Below, one piece after another: positions 61,614-64,000 of a DNA stretch of 64,000 nt. This stretch comes from Dorea phocaeensis. GTDB lineage: Bacteria; Bacillota; Clostridia; Lachnospirales; Lachnospiraceae. A model generated the notes under the pieces. It did not search any database, was not told where the DNA came from, and saw nothing but the letters and a program-made list of their open reading frames with translations. The first letter of the stretch is position 1; each line of letters starts with the position of its first letter. The DNA is taken from positions 1 through 64,000 of the forward strand of contig NZ_OEPZ01000003.1 in NCBI RefSeq assembly GCF_900240315.1, read 5' to 3'. A program made the translations under genes and the position numbers.

Positions 61614-63293
61614 TTAAAAATTCCTAGCTTCTATTTTCTTAATGTAATCTTCAAATTCACCTTTTTCATATCGTTCTTTCATTTCTTTTCGTTGCTTTTT
61701 CCCAATTCTATTTCTACTAAGTTTTTTAACTGGAATTACATATTTAACCGGTTGATGAATTGTTGTACTTATTGTATCTTTAATTCGTTTTTCTATAAGT
61801 TCACTCTCAAATAAATTATTTTCTACAAATATTACTAATTCATCTTTCATAAGCTCTTTATTTTGTATCGCACATGCTATATAGTCTACGCAAATTTCTT
61901 TTAATTTTTCTTTACACAGCTTTTCAATATCTTCCGGATAATAATTAAGTCCATTAAAAAACATAATGTCCTTTTTTCTTCCTGTAACTATGAGTTGTCC
62001 GTTTATCATAGTTCCCATATCTCCTGTTTCCAAATAATTATTCTGCCCTATTAATGGACAATATTGCTTATTACTAAGAATCTGTTTAGCAACATTACTT
62101 CCGCTCACAAAAATATTTCCAATTTCCCCTTGTTTAACCTCATTTCCGTTTTCATCACATATTTTAATACTTACCCCATGTACCGGCTTTCCTACATATG
62201 CTATATCGAAATATTCCTTTTTTTCTGCACTATTACATTCTATTAATATATTTTCTGAAAAATATTTTTTCTTATCAATTCTAAGAAATCTATCTTCACA
62301 TTTAGCAGGATCATGTATTGTTACTGCTGTTGTTGTTTCCGTCATCCCATATACAGCAACCATCGCATTTTTCCTGAATCCGCATTTTTTATACAACTCA
62401 ATAAATTTATACATATTCGTACAATTTATAGGTTCTGCACCATTAAAAACACATCTCAAACTACTAATATCAATACTTGATATATCATTTTTCTTTCCAT
62501 AGTTTACTAACATTTCAACAGCAAAATTCGGAAACATAGTTACGGTTCCTTTATATTTCTTAACATAATCGAAAAATCCCCTTGGATTTCTCAAAAAATC
62601 CTCTGTTGATACAACAACTTCGTTTGCCCCACTACATAGAGGTATTAAATGTAGAAGAAGTAAGCCTGCCACGTGAGTTAAAGGCATCCAATTAATTATT
62701 ACATCTGACTTATTGTAGTGAATTTTTTGTATTACTTGTTCAATTCCATTGAGAAGATTCTCTGTTGTTAAAACCACTCCCTTGGGCAAAAATACACTGC
62801 CTGATGTAAATAAAATTACCGCTGGATATTCTGTATCAATTACTTTAAACCAATTTTTCTTCCAATCTCTTTTAATATTTTCTATTTCTGGAAAAATAAA
62901 TATATCGCTGCTTTTTATATATTTATTTTGAGATATAATTTCATATTGTTTTTTGTCAGTAATTACTTTATTGTTAGTTATATTTTGAAATACATTTTCG
63001 ACATTTTTTATTCCCCATGATTTATTCCATGCTGAAATATAATCCACCGGAATTGCTGTATATCCAAATATCAAACAAGTCCAAAAAGTTGTAATGAAAT
63101 TTTTGCGGTTTTGTAGCAAAATTACCAAAGATTCCCCCGGTTTCATCCCTTTCTCTTTTAGCCACTCTCCTAATCCTATTGCGTCATTATATAGTTCCTT
63201 ATAACTTACAAAAACCTCCGTTGTATGTTCTATAAATCTAATCCCTTCATTAGTGGATTCCTCAACAATCTTTTTTAGAATTTCTGATAACAA
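61614..63293 (-). CDS. Stand-alone acyl-AMP ligase (FAAL/acyl-CoA synthetase-like)
   Basis: A 559-residue ANL enzyme; TTG start at 63293 with AAAGGAGAG nine bases upstream. Motifs: VILFTSGSVFLPKGVVLT (A3), VYGMTETT (A5), YLETGDMG (A7), VTGRKKDIMFFNGLNYYPED (A8) and a terminal NRIGKKQRKEM with the catalytic Lys. There is no carrier domain, so it probably loads an acyl-AMP onto the N-terminal PCP of the NRPS. Overall shape resembles fatty acyl-AMP ligases that start lipopeptides; an aryl acid is the alternative. Substrate unknown. Confidence 0.85.
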   Translation of the reverse strand: MLSEILKKIVEESTNEGIRFIEHTTEVFVSYKELYNDAIGLGEWLKEKGMKPGESLVILLQNRKNFITTFWTCLIFGYTAIPVDYISAWNKSWGIKNVENVFQNITNNKVITDKKQYEIISQNKYIKSSDIFIFPEIENIKRDWKKNWFKVIDTEYPAVILFTSGSVFLPKGVVLTTENLLNGIEQVIQKIHYNKSDVIINWMPLTHVAGLLLLHLIPLCSGANEVVVSTEDFLRNPRGFFDYVKKYKGTVTMFPNFAVEMLVNYGKKNDISSIDISSLRCVFNGAEPINCTNMYKFIELYKKCGFRKNAMVAVYGMTETTTAVTIHDPAKCEDRFLRIDKKKYFSENILIECNSAEKKEYFDIAYVGKPVHGVSIKICDENGNEVKQGEIGNIFVSGSNVAKQILSNKQYCPLIGQNNYLETGDMGTMINGQLIVTGRKKDIMFFNGLNYYPEDIEKLCKEKLKEICVDYIACAIQNKELMKDELVIFVENNLFESELIEKRIKDTISTTIHQPVKYVIPVKKLSRNRIGKKQRKEMKERYEKGEFEDYIKKIEARNF

Positions 63294-63310
63294 TGTACCT
63301 CTCTCCTTTA

Positions 63311-64000
63311 TTACTTTTTAATACCAAATTCCATGCTATGAAGGAACGACATATTAGAAGTTAATGGAAAAAGGGGCTTTATCTTCTTGTAATCCATTTC
63401 TCCAATAGAGCAACTTCCAACTTCTTCTGCTTCAGCAATATAAGTTAATAGCGAAACCATTATCCCCGTATCTATACATGCATAAATATATGCCATTCCA
63501 CCATATTTAGGCATCGAAACATCTGCATCGTAAATAAAATATATACTAAATGCTGAATGTGAAAAAATATCCTTATTCATAAAATATTGAGATTCCTCGT
63601 TTATAACGTTCTCTTTTTTTATTTTCTGTAAACAATTTAATTTAGGTGAATAATAATAAAGTCCACCCGGTATTTCTTTAATTCTGTTCTCTTTAATATA
63701 GACATAAACATCAATAGGATATAATCCACCTGCGCTTGCATAATAATAACGATGCGTAATAGCATCCCTTTCTCTTAAAATAGATATTATTTTGAAAAAT
63801 TTTTCCTTATCCATCAGTGTTTCATTGTCAAAAACGCGAACACTTTTTCTCTTTTCAATCATATGAGAAAAATTGTTTGTGGGTATCTTAATTTCATCCA
63901 TTATTTTTTGTTCCATGACCGGATTTCTAGTTAACTGTATTTCTTTAAAATTCTCCAGAGTTTCCGCATCATATTTAATTTTTTCATCATACTTATTATC
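63311..64000 (-). CDS. SagB/McbC-type flavin oxidase (5' end outside window)
   Basis: The frame is open to the right edge, so the start is missing (229 residues seen). It has the nitroreductase-like SagB pattern: MIEKRKSVRVF, YYYASAGGLYPIDVYVYI, GGLYYYSPKLNCL and a C-terminal AEAEEVGSCSIGEMDY. SagB/McbC enzymes use FMN to oxidise thiazolines or oxazolines to thiazoles or oxazoles, and stand-alone homologues serve NRPS pathways. Here it precedes the ligase by 17 bases. It may aromatise one or more of the three rings. Confidence 0.8.
   Translation of the reverse strand, partial: DNKYDEKIKYDAETLENFKEIQLTRNPVMEQKIMDEIKIPTNNFSHMIEKRKSVRVFDNETLMDKEKFFKIISILRERDAITHRYYYASAGGLYPIDVYVYIKENRIKEIPGGLYYYSPKLNCLQKIKKENVINEESQYFMNKDIFSHSAFSIYFIYDADVSMPKYGGMAYIYACIDTGIMVSLLTYIAEAEEVGSCSIGEMDYKKIKPLFPLTSNMSFLHSMEFGIKK

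Noticed and set aside
1-64000. CRISPR arrays, rRNA or tRNA genes
   Set aside because: No regularly spaced repeat units and no recognisable rRNA or tRNA sequence were seen by reading; a program such as tRNAscan-SE could find one missed by eye.

Overview
The window looks like low-GC DNA of a gut-type Clostridia chromosome, most likely Lachnospiraceae. This is inferred from codon and base bias, strong AGGAGG-type ribosome binding sites, Tn916-like and large-serine-recombinase mobile elements, a Tn1549-like helicase scrap and FeoA/B/C genes. No rRNA or tRNA gene was recognised, so the genus is not fixed.

Region 1 (1 to about 11.4 kb) is the integrase-proximal end of a prophage. A tightly overlapping leftward early operon carries YopX, an HTH protein, a helicase loader, a replication initiator, RusA, HNH, NinB-like and Rad52-like genes. 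A rightward lysogeny block follows: Cro/CI-like regulators around a repeat-rich operator, an ImmA/IrrE-type protease, an unknown accessory gene and a large serine integrase. The prophage ends inside an ABC-transporter substrate-binding protein gene, whose 3' part follows it.

Region 2 (about 12.75-22.18 kb) is a 9.4 kb integrative mobilizable element: Tn916-type integrase and excisionase, a primase/RepA-like ATPase, a MobA/MobL relaxase with a recognisable MOBQ nick region, a DUF3847-type protein, an SSB, a membrane protein, a helicase remnant and a lincosamide nucleotidyltransferase gene. It sits in the 5' end of a low-molecular-weight protein tyrosine phosphatase gene and supplies that gene with a new start. 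A displaced copy of the old start lies at the other end.

Region 3 (about 22.2-40.1 kb) starts with a Schlafen-like AlbA_2 gene and the 3' end of a second Tn916-type integrase, cut by a third element. That element begins with three tandem large serine recombinases and continues with a MazF-like toxin, a sigma-like regulator, an Rpn-type nuclease, a probable DNA-damage mutagenesis cassette (S24 repressor diverging from a Y-family polymerase operon) and a MobC/MOBP relaxase pair behind an oriT-like double hairpin. Its right end is not defined.

Region 4 (about 40.2-49.3 kb) concerns metal homeostasis. It has a truncated HD-GYP gene, a decayed DtxR-like repressor, feoC/feoB/feoA, a broken mntP, a paired ABC transporter and a divergent AraC regulator. 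The intergenic region holds an AGGTTAG/CTAACCT palindrome overlapping a sigma-A-type promoter.

Region 5 (49.3 kb to the end) is a leftward nonribosomal peptide cluster. It encodes a SagB-like oxidase (5' end outside the window), a stand-alone acyl-AMP ligase, a 3,623-residue NRPS and a U32-family protein. The NRPS reads PCP-(Cy-A-PCP)x3-R, and all three A domains show the cysteine code DLYNLSLIWK. The predicted product is an acyl chain carrying three thiazoline or thiazole rings, released by reduction. This cluster is the most interesting system in the window.
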